Origin: an uncultured Halioglobus sp.
Lineage (GTDB): Bacteria; Pseudomonadota; Gammaproteobacteria; Pseudomonadales; Halieaceae
NCBI GenBank assembly: GCA_905480565.1
Contig: CAJQQW010000373.1
Location: forward strand, 1 to 6,021
Direction: 5' to 3'
Length of the DNA stretch: 6,021 nt
Numbering within the stretch: the first letter of the stretch is position 1; each line of letters opens with the position of its first letter. Positions 1-6,021 of the stretch are shown here, piece after piece. The notes under the pieces were generated by a model. That model was not told where the DNA came from and ran no database searches. It saw only the letters and a program-made list of their open reading frames with translations. The translations under genes and the position numbers were made by a program.

Positions 1-20
1 AGTCATACACATAACACGGC

Positions 21-25
21 GGGAG
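21..25 (+). promoter_or_regulatory. Ribosome binding site of the TonB-dependent receptor
   Basis: GGGAG lies seven bases before the ATG at 33 and fixes that start. The signal peptide begins exactly there. Only 32 bases upstream of the gene are in the window, so its promoter cannot be judged. Confidence 0.7.
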
Positions 26-32
26 TGGTGAA

Positions 33-2348
33 ATGAAAACCCTACAAAAAACCCTGATTGCGACGGCGATAGCCGGTTTTGTCACGCCTTTTGTGGCTCA
101 TGCTGAACTTGAAGAAATTATTGTGACTGCCCAGAAGCGGGAGCAGAGCCTTCAGGACGTGTCTATCGCGATCTCAGCGTTTGACAGCACACAGCTGGCT
201 GAGTTGGGGCTGACGAGCCTGGAGCAACTGCCCCTGATAATTCCCAACGTCGAACTCTCTGATGCTCGAGGTGCTGGGCAACCCACCTGGGTTATTCGTG
301 GCGCAGGATTGGAGGACTTTAACACCAACAACACGCCAGTCTCCGCTATTTTCTACGACGAAGTGTATATGACCTCGAACGCGCTCGGCGGCATCGGCTT
401 GTTTGATGTGGACCGCGTCGAGGTGCTCAAAGGTCCGCAAGGTGGGCTCTATGGTAGAAATGCCACGGGCGGCGCGATCAGAATTCTATCTGCAAAGCCT
501 GACCTGAACGAGACAAGCGGTTTCGTGCGAGGGACCTATGGTCAATGGGATCGATGGAGTATGGAGGGTGCCATAGGCGGGCCCATTATTGAAAACAAAC
601 TGGCCTACCGGCTTGCTGTCAATACTGATCAGGGTGGTGGTTGGCAGGATTCTCTGACGACTCCGGAGGATGACGAGCATGGCGATCGCGATTTTCAGGC
701 GGTAAGAGCGCAGCTGTTATTTACCCCCAGCGATGAATTGGAAGTTTTGCTCAAAATCGATTCTGGTAGGGATCAGTCGGAAACCACCATGCCGCGCTTG
801 ACGGGTACGTACAGTACTGCCTATGACTTTGATTATTGTGGTGCGATCTACCAAGGGGGGCGTGATGACTCGAGCTGTATCGGATTCCATAACCTGGTTG
901 ATGCGCTGTATGGATTTACGCTGGGTCTGCCGACTCCCGCTGACCAGAAAACCAACGGCGAAACGGTGGTCTCTAACCCTATTAATAGGCTGGATAACGA
1001 ATGGACGGGTTATAACCTCAACATTGATTGGGACCTAGGAAGTACCACTTTCAAATCGATCACCTCTTACTACGAGTACGACTACTTCCAGTTCTTCGAT
1101 TATGACGCCACACCACTTGTCTTTGTTTCCAGTGTCGATGGCTTCCCTGATGGGATCACCAACTTCGAGCAATGGTCCCAGGAGTTTCGTCTGACATCTA
1201 CCAGTGACGGGCCTTTGAGCTGGCTTGTGGGCGCCACTTATGCAGAAGATACCAACGAGAGCCAGCAAGCCTTCTCGGTGCAGGCATTAGCAGACTTGGG
1301 CTTTGTGGAGTTTCAGGAGGCCACCGCTGATTACACGCAAGATACCGAAACCTGGGCGCTGTATGGCCAAGTGGGATATGACTTAACCGAGCGCCTAAAC
1401 CTTCATGGTTCGCTTCGCTACACGGATGAAGACAAGGGCATTAACTACCTGTCAACGGTCTTTATTAGTGGGTTTGCGGTTCCTCTTGGTGATGTCGAAG
1501 GTTTTGAGACCTCTTTGGAAGAAAACTGGTCCGGTCACATTGGCTTGGATTGGCATGTATCTGACCACACCATGGTGTACGCCAGACTGTCTCGGGGCTT
1601 TAAGTCGGGCGGCTTCTTTGCGGCATTTACCGACAACAATGACCAGCTGACACCCTACGCCGAGGAGATCAACGATTCCTACGAGATCGGTATCAAGTCG
1701 AACCCTACCGACGACCTGCAGATTAATGCGGCGGCGTTCTTCTATGACTACCAAGACGCTCAGGGGGGAATTATGGTTCCATCAGATGGTTCCCCTTCGG
1801 GCACCCTCTCGACGATTGGCACAGTGGGTGATGCCGAGCACTATGGCGCGGAAGTAGACCTGTTATGGGCGCCGTCTAGCCTGCCCGGTTTTCAGCTTGG
1901 TGTGTCTGCTGGCTGGCTTGACGCTGAGATAAGCGACTCCGATGAAACGTCTTTAGATCAACTCGGCCAGGTCCAGTCTCTGCAGGGTGTGGATCGCCAG
2001 TGGTCACCTAAATCGAGCTACACCATCAGCGCCCGACAGGAAGTCACCTTTGCGGGCAATCTGCTCGGTAGTATTGGAGCGATATATAGTTGGCGCGACG
2101 ACCCACTCACTCGGGCTATGCAGCTAGGAGACGTGGATTACGGAATGATACGGGTCGAAGCCTATGGCCTGCTGAGCCTGCGCATTGCGCTGGCACACCT
2201 TGAACAGGGCTGGCAGATCGCGCTCAGGGCCGACAACCTGGCGGATGAAGAGTACGCCACTATGTCTTCTGGAGACGGTGGTGGTAGCTACTGGGATGTG
2301 CCCGGCCGGCCCCGGAGTGTGACGGCTGAGTTGCGGTACGATTTCTAG
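33..2348 (+). CDS. TonB-dependent outer-membrane receptor (siderophore/organic-substrate importer type)
   Basis: A 771-residue outer-membrane importer that would take a scarce ligand into the periplasm using energy from TonB-ExbBD. Residues 1-24 form a Sec signal peptide (basic start, hydrophobic core, VAHA before the cut). A TonB box, EEIIVTA, follows at 27-33. The plug domain covers about 38-155 and ends in the family signature VEVLKGPQGGLYGRNATGG (129-147). The rest is a 22-strand-type beta barrel with many alternating aromatic strands. It closes with NLADEEYA, a VPGRPRS motif and a terminal phenylalanine (RYDF), the usual outer-membrane insertion signal. The length is normal for the family and the frame is intact. 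The ATG is supported by GGGAG seven bases upstream. Cys269 and Cys282 lie in a probable extracellular loop and may form a disulfide. The ligand cannot be deduced: this clade is annotated for siderophores but is also expanded for many organic substrates. A terminator follows directly, so it is probably not co-transcribed with the cupin gene. Confidence 0.96.
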   Translation: MKTLQKTLIATAIAGFVTPFVAHAELEEIIVTAQKREQSLQDVSIAISAFDSTQLAELGLTSLEQLPLIIPNVELSDARGAGQPTWVIRGAGLEDFNTNNTPVSAIFYDEVYMTSNALGGIGLFDVDRVEVLKGPQGGLYGRNATGGAIRILSAKPDLNETSGFVRGTYGQWDRWSMEGAIGGPIIENKLAYRLAVNTDQGGGWQDSLTTPEDDEHGDRDFQAVRAQLLFTPSDELEVLLKIDSGRDQSETTMPRLTGTYSTAYDFDYCGAIYQGGRDDSSCIGFHNLVDALYGFTLGLPTPADQKTNGETVVSNPINRLDNEWTGYNLNIDWDLGSTTFKSITSYYEYDYFQFFDYDATPLVFVSSVDGFPDGITNFEQWSQEFRLTSTSDGPLSWLVGATYAEDTNESQQAFSVQALADLGFVEFQEATADYTQDTETWALYGQVGYDLTERLNLHGSLRYTDEDKGINYLSTVFISGFAVPLGDVEGFETSLEENWSGHIGLDWHVSDHTMVYARLSRGFKSGGFFAAFTDNNDQLTPYAEEINDSYEIGIKSNPTDDLQINAAAFFYDYQDAQGGIMVPSDGSPSGTLSTIGTVGDAEHYGAEVDLLWAPSSLPGFQLGVSAGWLDAEISDSDETSLDQLGQVQSLQGVDRQWSPKSSYTISARQEVTFAGNLLGSIGAIYSWRDDPLTRAMQLGDVDYGMIRVEAYGLLSLRIALAHLEQGWQIALRADNLADEEYATMSSGDGGGSYWDVPGRPRSVTAELRYDF

Positions 2349-2366
2349 ATCGCGACACCCCATCAC

Positions 2367-2404
2367 TGAAACCGCTGGGCAACTGCTCGCGGTTTCACGT
2401 TTTG
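2367..2404 (+). terminator. Intrinsic terminator after the TonB-dependent receptor
   Basis: A perfect nine-base stem, TGAAACCGC (2367-2375) and GCGGTTTCA (2389-2397), encloses a 13-base loop. It is followed by CGTTTTG, with a short T run at 2400-2403. It begins 18 bases after the receptor stop codon, the expected place for a Rho-independent terminator. The T run is short, so termination may be partial. Confidence 0.75.
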
Positions 2405-2503
2405 TTCAGAAGCTAAAGATGAATTCATGCCGAAGTCGACAATCTTGCAATCGGTACTGATTCCCAATTGTTCACAACGCGCCTCCACTTTTGGTATCTG
2501 ATT

Positions 2504-2986
2504 ATGTACTACGCCACGGTCGTTACGCTGTTACTGCTTATCTTCTCTGGCCAAACCGTTAACAGTCAGGAGTCATCTTCAGAGCCAGCGCCCGTGATGC
2601 CGATTGCCATTGATCAGGGCTATCTGGAAGGCAGAGGGCTGACTCGCGTTGATCCATCAGAGTTCGATGGCGAAAATGTAACGCGAGATGATGACTTCAC
2701 TTCGGATTCCTATACCCACGCTTTTTACGCTGGGAAAATCTTCGTTGCCGTCTACGAGGCTGGGCCCGGCAGGGTCTACATTGATGGTGCTGTTTATGAC
2801 GAATTTGTTCAAATTTTGGAAGGGCGCCTCATACTCACTCCCGATGGCGGGGATGCTATCGAGTTCAAGCAGGGCGAGTCCTTGGTGGTGCCCCAGGGGT
2901 ATAAAGGTTATTGGTACATGCCTGAAAAGTATCGGGAGCTCATCATCATCAATACAGATTATGCTCAAGCAGAAGGTGGGCTATAA
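2504..2986 (+). CDS. Exported small cupin protein (Cupin_3/DUF861-like)
   Basis: A 160-residue single-domain protein. Residues 1-22 look like a Sec signal peptide, with a hydrophobic TVVTLLLLIFSG core and a likely cut near VNS-Q, so it should act in the periplasm. A polar linker follows, then a beta-barrel cupin at about 80-150. The family pattern is clear: YDEFVQILEG (98-107), TPDGG (112-116), then GES, VPQGYKGYW (129-137) and a beta strand ELIIIN. This matches the Cupin_3 domain known from ureidoglycine aminohydrolase. The classical HxH metal ligands of cupin motif 1 are absent, so metal binding and catalysis are uncertain. A binding or sensory role is possible. Start choice: the ATG at 2504 lacks a good Shine-Dalgarno site. 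An in-frame TTG at 2468 would add 12 residues, including an arginine that gives the signal peptide a positive N-region, so the true start is unsettled. The substrate is unknown. Confidence 0.82.
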   Translation: MYYATVVTLLLLIFSGQTVNSQESSSEPAPVMPIAIDQGYLEGRGLTRVDPSEFDGENVTRDDDFTSDSYTHAFYAGKIFVAVYEAGPGRVYIDGAVYDEFVQILEGRLILTPDGGDAIEFKQGESLVVPQGYKGYWYMPEKYRELIIINTDYAQAEGGL

Positions 2987-3011
2987 ATAAATGACCCTCT
3001 GCCCCAGTGCA

Positions 3012-3035
3012 GTCTCAGCGCCTTTGAGACGTGTT
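3012..3035 (+). terminator. Weak hairpin, possible terminator between cupin and SnoaL-like genes
   Basis: GTCTCA (3012-3017) and TGAGAC (3025-3030) form a six-base perfect stem, lengthened by one G-T pair, around a short loop. GTGTTTG follows. It sits in the 72-base gap after the cupin stop codon. The stem is short and the T run is broken, so it may be an attenuator or a chance hairpin. Confidence 0.35.
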
Positions 3036-3058
3036 TGTATCGACGCAGGCACGGTCAA

Positions 3059-3481
3059 ATGATCGATTCAAACGCTATGGCCAGCCCTGAAGAGGTGGTC
3101 AGGGCCTATTACGCAGATATTTCGGCGGGCCGCTTTGACAGGGCTGCTGCGCGCCTGTCACCTGATAGCACGCTCTGGATTCTGGGGGAGGGGCACTGGC
3201 CACTGGGCGGCCGCCATGATCTCTCCAGCCTGAAAAAAATACACGCTACTGTCGCGGAACGCTTTCCCCACGGTCTAACGGTCACTATCACGGGTATGAC
3301 CGTCGAGGGTGAGCGCGTTGCAGTAGAGGCAGAGTCCTTAGGTACGCGCATTGACGGTGAGATCTACCGAAACAGCTATCACTACTTGATACTTGTCAGA
3401 GGCGGGTTGATCTGCGGGCGGCGCGAGTATCTGGATACTATCCATGCTAACGAGATGCTTTGTGGTCCCCTCGGTAATTAG
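3059..3481 (+). CDS. SnoaL-like NTF2-fold protein (ketosteroid-isomerase-related)
   Basis: A 140-residue cytoplasmic protein with no signal peptide, spanning one NTF2-like cone fold. An N-terminal helix (about 10-22, EEVVRAYYADI) leads to SAGRFDRAAARLSPDSTLWILG, typical of the entry to the SnoaL pocket. Strands follow at about 73-97 and 101-117, ending in the conserved REYLDTIHANE (122-132). That C-terminal motif is characteristic of the ketosteroid-isomerase-related group (COG3631-like). Members bind small hydrophobic molecules, and some are isomerases, hydrolases or cyclases. The catalytic residues here cannot be assigned with certainty. I chose the ATG at 3059 because GCAGG lies nine bases upstream. 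An in-frame TTG at 3035 has no ribosome site and would add a basic, non-family tail. A second ATG at 3077 is also possible. The gene lies 72 bases after the cupin gene and may share its transcript if the intervening hairpin is leaky. The reaction is unknown. Confidence 0.85.
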   Translation: MIDSNAMASPEEVVRAYYADISAGRFDRAAARLSPDSTLWILGEGHWPLGGRHDLSSLKKIHATVAERFPHGLTVTITGMTVEGERVAVEAESLGTRIDGEIYRNSYHYLILVRGGLICGRREYLDTIHANEMLCGPLGN

Positions 3482-3654
3482 TCCAAGGGCTCACTGAAGC
3501 TGTCTATGCTGCTATGGGGGAAGCTGTGTCGTTGCTCAGCCTGCTGAGTACGCCGCCGCAATAGCGCAGTAATTTTAAGGCTGGGGTTCACTTTGACTCG
3601 GTTCGAACCAGACCACGCTATCTCTAATCGCGTTAATGAGAGTGACGCTTTATA
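3482..3654. other. Gene-free convergent intergenic region
   Basis: This stretch separates two convergent transcription units. I see no credible coding frame. It holds a small CTCAG/CTGAG hairpin (3535-3548), a ten-base palindrome GGTTCGAACC (3600-3609), an imperfect hairpin CTCT...AGAG (3622-3642), and GAAGCTGT twice, 24 bases apart (3496 and 3520). The hairpins could help end transcription from either side, but none has a convincing T run. Confidence 0.5.
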
Positions 3655-4368
3655 TTATGCCGGTGCGGTTTTTGATTCTCCGCGGCAGTAAACCCCCATG
3701 GCAAATGCCCCAACCCAGGCTAGCAGCATGAAAGTGCTGTAGTCGGTGATTTCACTCAGTGGAATTATACCGGTCACCAGAAAGCCGTAGAAGACGGGAT
3801 AGATAATACCGAAGAGGCCTAAACTGATCGCGGCGACCTTCGCACTGGTTGAGAGCTGAAACAGTGGGCGAGCAACCAGTAACCCGAACAGAGACCAAAG
3901 CCACAGCCCTAGGTAATCGAAGTAGGTGGTCAGGCTGTAAGGATAAGCCTGGCTATTAATCGACAACAGTGTCAGCCCGGGTTCCTGGCCGTGTGCACCA
4001 GCGGCCAGGTCTTGAGCGATCAGGGGGACGACCCAAAGCTCGGTGCCCTTGGTGATTATAATCGCCATGGTGCCCAGCGCCAGCATGATACCGCCAGAGA
4101 CTGCAGCCAGGGGGTTAACGCGGTACACCTTCCAGCAGGTAGCGGCGAAAATCGCGGCAAGTGTGAACACCTGAACAATTTGGGTGACCCAGCTCAGCAC
4201 AAAGGCGCCGTTGTTCTCATTAAGCCAGGCGATTTTTTCGGCGGCGGTGCTGCCAGCGGGGGCATCATAGACTCCGAACATACTCACGACTGTGAACACG
4301 AAAAGGACAATAGCTGAGAGATAGGCAACTTTGTTGATTTGACTGTCTAATCGGGCGGTGGTGCTCAT
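3655..4368 (-). CDS. Six-helix inner-membrane protein of unknown function
   Basis: A 237-residue integral membrane protein that I cannot assign to a named family with confidence. Six hydrophobic segments are visible at about 14-34, 57-79, 86-106, 149-167, 178-202 and 209-227. A soluble loop of about 40 residues, rich in G, A and Q, lies between helices 3 and 4 (about 107-148). The N-terminus (STTARLDSQINK) is polar and the C-terminus is short (RGESKTAPA). The overall look, with helices carrying WxxQ and TKGTELW motifs and no cofactor or transporter signature, resembles the small uncharacterised DUF4386-like membrane proteins, but that is only a resemblance. I chose the ATG at 4368 because GAGGAA (4375-4380) lies six bases upstream. 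An in-frame TTG at 4386 would place that ribosome site inside the gene. It follows the SnoaL_4-like gene by 40 bases and is probably the last gene of that operon. Confidence 0.85.
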   Translation of the reverse strand: MSTTARLDSQINKVAYLSAIVLFVFTVVSMFGVYDAPAGSTAAEKIAWLNENNGAFVLSWVTQIVQVFTLAAIFAATCWKVYRVNPLAAVSGGIMLALGTMAIIITKGTELWVVPLIAQDLAAGAHGQEPGLTLLSINSQAYPYSLTTYFDYLGLWLWSLFGLLVARPLFQLSTSAKVAAISLGLFGIIYPVFYGFLVTGIIPLSEITDYSTFMLLAWVGAFAMGVYCRGESKTAPA

Positions 4369-4374
4369 AGCGAG

Positions 4375-4380
4375 TTCCTC
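4375..4380 (-). promoter_or_regulatory. Ribosome binding site deciding the membrane-protein start
   Basis: On the minus strand GAGGAA lies six bases before the ATG at 4368. It favours this start over the longer in-frame TTG at 4386. It touches the edge of the palindrome at 4380-4396, so a protein bound there could also affect translation or transcription of this gene. Confidence 0.75.
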
Positions 4381-4396
4381 TGACAATGATTGTTAG
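4380..4396. promoter_or_regulatory. 17-base palindrome resembling a Fur box
   Basis: CTGACAATGATTGTTAG is a dyad centred on 4388 with seven of eight half-site positions paired. Its core TGACAATGATTGTTA (4381-4395) matches the 7-1-7 Fur consensus TGATAATnATTATCA at 11 of 14 informative positions. It lies in the 40-base gap between the SnoaL_4-like gene and the membrane-protein gene, next to the latter's ribosome site. This is the usual place for an operator. No clear promoter is visible around it, and short AT-rich dyads occur by chance. Confidence 0.35.
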
Positions 4397-4408
4397 CTGA
4401 CGTACCCA

Positions 4409-4837
4409 TTACTTCACTTTTGCCACAACGGCATTGATGTCTAGGTCCAGTTCCACTCGGCGTCGGTGATAGCGCCAGCTACCCTCCGTTCGCTTCAGTT
4501 CATCGATGTACCAGCCTGATGCGACAAATTCGTTGCGCGTTCCTTCTCCGTCCTGGAGCACCGTGAGCATGCGTACACGTTGCCGAGCGGTGTCATTGGT
4601 GATATCCAGTTCGGGTTCGGTGGTAACGTGCACGGCTGTTGTCGTGGCATTGCAGCGGGCCGCAATTTGCGCACGCCCGACGTAAATTCCCTCGCCACAA
4701 ATAGTAAACTCGGCATCTTCGGTGAAGAGGTTGGCGTACGACTTGCCGTCTGCGAGGTCGGCATAGCGGTTGTACTTGGCGTTGAGTTGTCGTATCGCCA
4801 CATAATCCGAAAGGTATTGCAGCTCGTTATTCTCCAT
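4409..4837 (-). CDS. SnoaL_4-type NTF2-fold protein
   Basis: A complete 142-residue cytoplasmic protein of the SnoaL-like superfamily, SnoaL_4 subtype. The family opening is plain: a helix DYVAIRQLNAKYNRYADLAD (11-30), then YANLFTEDAEF (34-44), which packs over the pocket, and IYVGRAQIAARC (51-62), where the usual 'G++ I' helix starts. His70 follows in a TAVHVTTEPEL strand, in the position where relatives often keep a pocket histidine. The C-terminus has GSWRYHRRRVELD, the standard last strand pair. Members include ring-hydroxylating dioxygenase small-subunit relatives, dehydratases and cyclases, so a role in handling an organic substrate is likely but the reaction is open. The ATG at 4837 is supported by AAGAGA seven bases upstream. 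It starts 26 bases after the stop of the flavoprotein gene, indicating co-transcription and a possible shared pathway. It is clearly different in sequence from the SnoaL-like protein at 3059-3481. Confidence 0.88.
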   Translation of the reverse strand: MENNELQYLSDYVAIRQLNAKYNRYADLADGKSYANLFTEDAEFTICGEGIYVGRAQIAARCNATTTAVHVTTEPELDITNDTARQRVRMLTVLQDGEGTRNEFVASGWYIDELKRTEGSWRYHRRRVELDLDINAVVAKVK

Positions 4838-4863
4838 GACCGAATCTCTTGAGGGTTTAATGG

Positions 4864-6021
4864 TTATGCGGCGCTGTCATCTGCCTTCTGCTCGCTCTCC
4901 AGCTGCTCATTGACGGCGCGCCAGGCTGCATCGATCGCGCCGTTGAGGTAGGCCTTATTCTCCGAGTCAGAGTTTGCAATGCTGATACGGCCATAGGGTT
5001 TGCGACCCAGTTCGTGGGGGGCTTTGCCCGTGGGCCACTCTGGGTCGTACAGTTCCATGTAATCGTAGGCGTAGCCGTGTGACCACCGGTTAATGGTGAT
5101 TGCTTCGATGTCCCGCTCGGCGTCGAAGCCGAAGGGGCCAAACATGCCGGTTAGCTGCTCGCGTATGTCCTGCTCATAGTCGGCGAAGGTCGTGGTATAC
5201 AGTTTATGCCTGGCTTGGCGATACAGGTCGCGGCCGGTCTGGCTGCCGTTGTTCCTGTCGGTAGGCGATGTCAGCATGTAGATGACCATGGGTGAATCGG
5301 GATCGTCGTTTGTCTTGTAATCACCGATCGAAACGGGTGGCGCGCTGGATACCAGGTGGTAGTGACTGGTTGGGCAGTGAAATACCTCAACGCCTGCTTT
5401 GTTAAAGGCCTGGCGATTACGAATCAGTACGTTGGTCGCCAGCAGTGGCACTTTGACGCTGTAGCGCAGGCTCTCCTTCTGCTCCTCGGGCATGTCTGGG
5501 CAAAGGTGGGGGATCAGTCCGTTGTAGCAAGCTAGAACACAATGCTTGGCTTTGACCCGGTAGGCTGCCCCATTGGTAACGTAGGCTACTGAAACGGTGC
5601 CGTCGGGATTGTTGCTCGCGTTAACCGCCGAGCTGTTTAAGCGAAGCTTCACCGGATGGTTCGGCACGTCCAGTTTGCCGTAGTCGAATTGAGCCGTGAC
5701 TACGTCTTCAATAGTGCCACCGGAGGCCACCGCGGGAATCAGTCGACGCACCATTTGCCGGGTCAGGGAGGCATTGCCATCGGGCATCCAGACGATATCG
5801 GACTCTTCCATAATCAGGCTGTCTGCGAGAACTGCATAGGCTTCCTCTCCAAGGACACTGAAGCCCGGCACTCCCCACTTAACCGCCTCGGCAATCGATA
5901 TGGAATCGGGGTATAGGCAGAAGGTGACGCCGATGATGGTGTTCCATAGGGATGAGGTGGGTTCTGCCAGTCCAACGTAATCCGACAAGAACGTCTGGTA
6001 ACTCGTGGTCTTGAGGAAGTG
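4864..6021 (-). CDS. FAD-dependent amine-oxidase-like enzyme, C-terminal part (spermidine-dehydrogenase-like)
   Basis: The reading frame is open to the window edge, so this is the last 385 residues of a longer flavoprotein, probably about 600 residues by comparison with relatives. The TTG at 5988 is internal, because the frame continues upstream as HFLKTTSYQTF without a stop. That TSYQTFLSDYVGL segment matches the 'SY-DFL' segment found in the middle of spermidine-dehydrogenase-like proteins. Further on come VKAKHCVLACYNGLIPHL (the FAD-domain strand), then ITINRWSHGYAYDY (about 5062-5099) and GRKPYGRISIANSD (about 4969-5010), the flavin-contacting end of this family, followed by a final helix AYLNGAIDAAWRAVNEQ. 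The family oxidises C-N bonds of amines, but many members have unknown substrates, so polyamine specificity is not established. The N-terminal GxGxxG dinucleotide fold and any Tat signal lie outside the window. It is the first visible gene of the minus-strand operon. Confidence 0.85.
   Translation of the reverse strand, partial: HFLKTTSYQTFLSDYVGLAEPTSSLWNTIIGVTFCLYPDSISIAEAVKWGVPGFSVLGEEAYAVLADSLIMEESDIVWMPDGNASLTRQMVRRLIPAVASGGTIEDVVTAQFDYGKLDVPNHPVKLRLNSSAVNASNNPDGTVSVAYVTNGAAYRVKAKHCVLACYNGLIPHLCPDMPEEQKESLRYSVKVPLLATNVLIRNRQAFNKAGVEVFHCPTSHYHLVSSAPPVSIGDYKTNDDPDSPMVIYMLTSPTDRNNGSQTGRDLYRQARHKLYTTTFADYEQDIREQLTGMFGPFGFDAERDIEAITINRWSHGYAYDYMELYDPEWPTGKAPHELGRKPYGRISIANSDSENKAYLNGAIDAAWRAVNEQLESEQKADDSAA

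Noticed and set aside
1452..1754. Open frame on the minus strand inside the receptor gene
   Set aside because: It overlaps the strongly supported receptor frame, has no ribosome site or recognisable domain, and is a shadow of the coding sequence.
2468..2503. Upstream TTG start for the cupin gene
   Set aside because: No Shine-Dalgarno site precedes it and TTG is a rare start. The ATG at 2504 is the default choice, although the longer form has a better-charged signal peptide and cannot be excluded.
3496..3527. Direct repeat GAAGCTGT, two copies 24 bases apart
   Set aside because: Eight-base repeats at this spacing are expected by chance. There are no further copies and no link to a binding site or array.
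3600..3609. GGTTCGAACC, which looks like a tRNA T-arm core
   Set aside because: The bases around it do not form a T stem or acceptor stem, and no anticodon arm or D arm is found upstream. It is a short palindrome only.
3991..4317. Open frame on the plus strand opposite the membrane-protein gene
   Set aside because: Its composition (many H, D, G and Q) is that of an antisense shadow of hydrophobic codons. The opposite frame has clear membrane helices and a good ribosome site.

Overview
The window looks like chromosomal DNA from a Gram-negative bacterium, most likely an aquatic gammaproteobacterium. The evidence is a full-length TonB-dependent outer-membrane receptor of the 'EEIIVTAQKREQSLQDV' type, Shine-Dalgarno-led genes, moderate GC content, and a set of small SnoaL-like, cupin and flavoprotein genes often seen in marine heterotrophs. 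The taxonomic placement is inference. I see no rRNA, tRNA, CRISPR array, insertion sequence or phage gene.

Plus strand (about 33-3481): a complete TonB-dependent receptor (33-2348) ends in a strong intrinsic terminator (2367-2404). Next comes a small exported single-domain cupin of the Cupin_3/DUF861 type (2504-2986), then a SnoaL-like NTF2-fold protein of the ketosteroid-isomerase-related group (3059-3481). A weaker hairpin lies between these last two genes.

Minus strand (about 6021-3655): three genes run in one direction with gaps of 26 and 40 bases, so they are probably co-transcribed. In transcription order they are the C-terminal 385 residues of a FAD-dependent amine-oxidase-like enzyme resembling spermidine dehydrogenase (cut by the window edge), a second SnoaL-like protein of a different subfamily (SnoaL_4 type), and a six-helix inner-membrane protein I do not recognise. 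A near-perfect 17-base palindrome resembling a Fur box lies between the last two genes. The plus and minus groups converge on a 173-base gene-free stretch (3482-3654).

Taken together, the locus pairs an outer-membrane importer with a periplasmic cupin, a flavin oxidoreductase and two NTF2-fold small-molecule-binding proteins. This fits uptake and processing of an organic substrate, perhaps an amine or a hydrophobic ring compound. The substrate cannot be read from the sequence. There is no clear sign of a defence or mobile system. The points most worth following are the Fur-like dyad, the exported cupin, the two different SnoaL folds in one locus, and the unidentified membrane protein.
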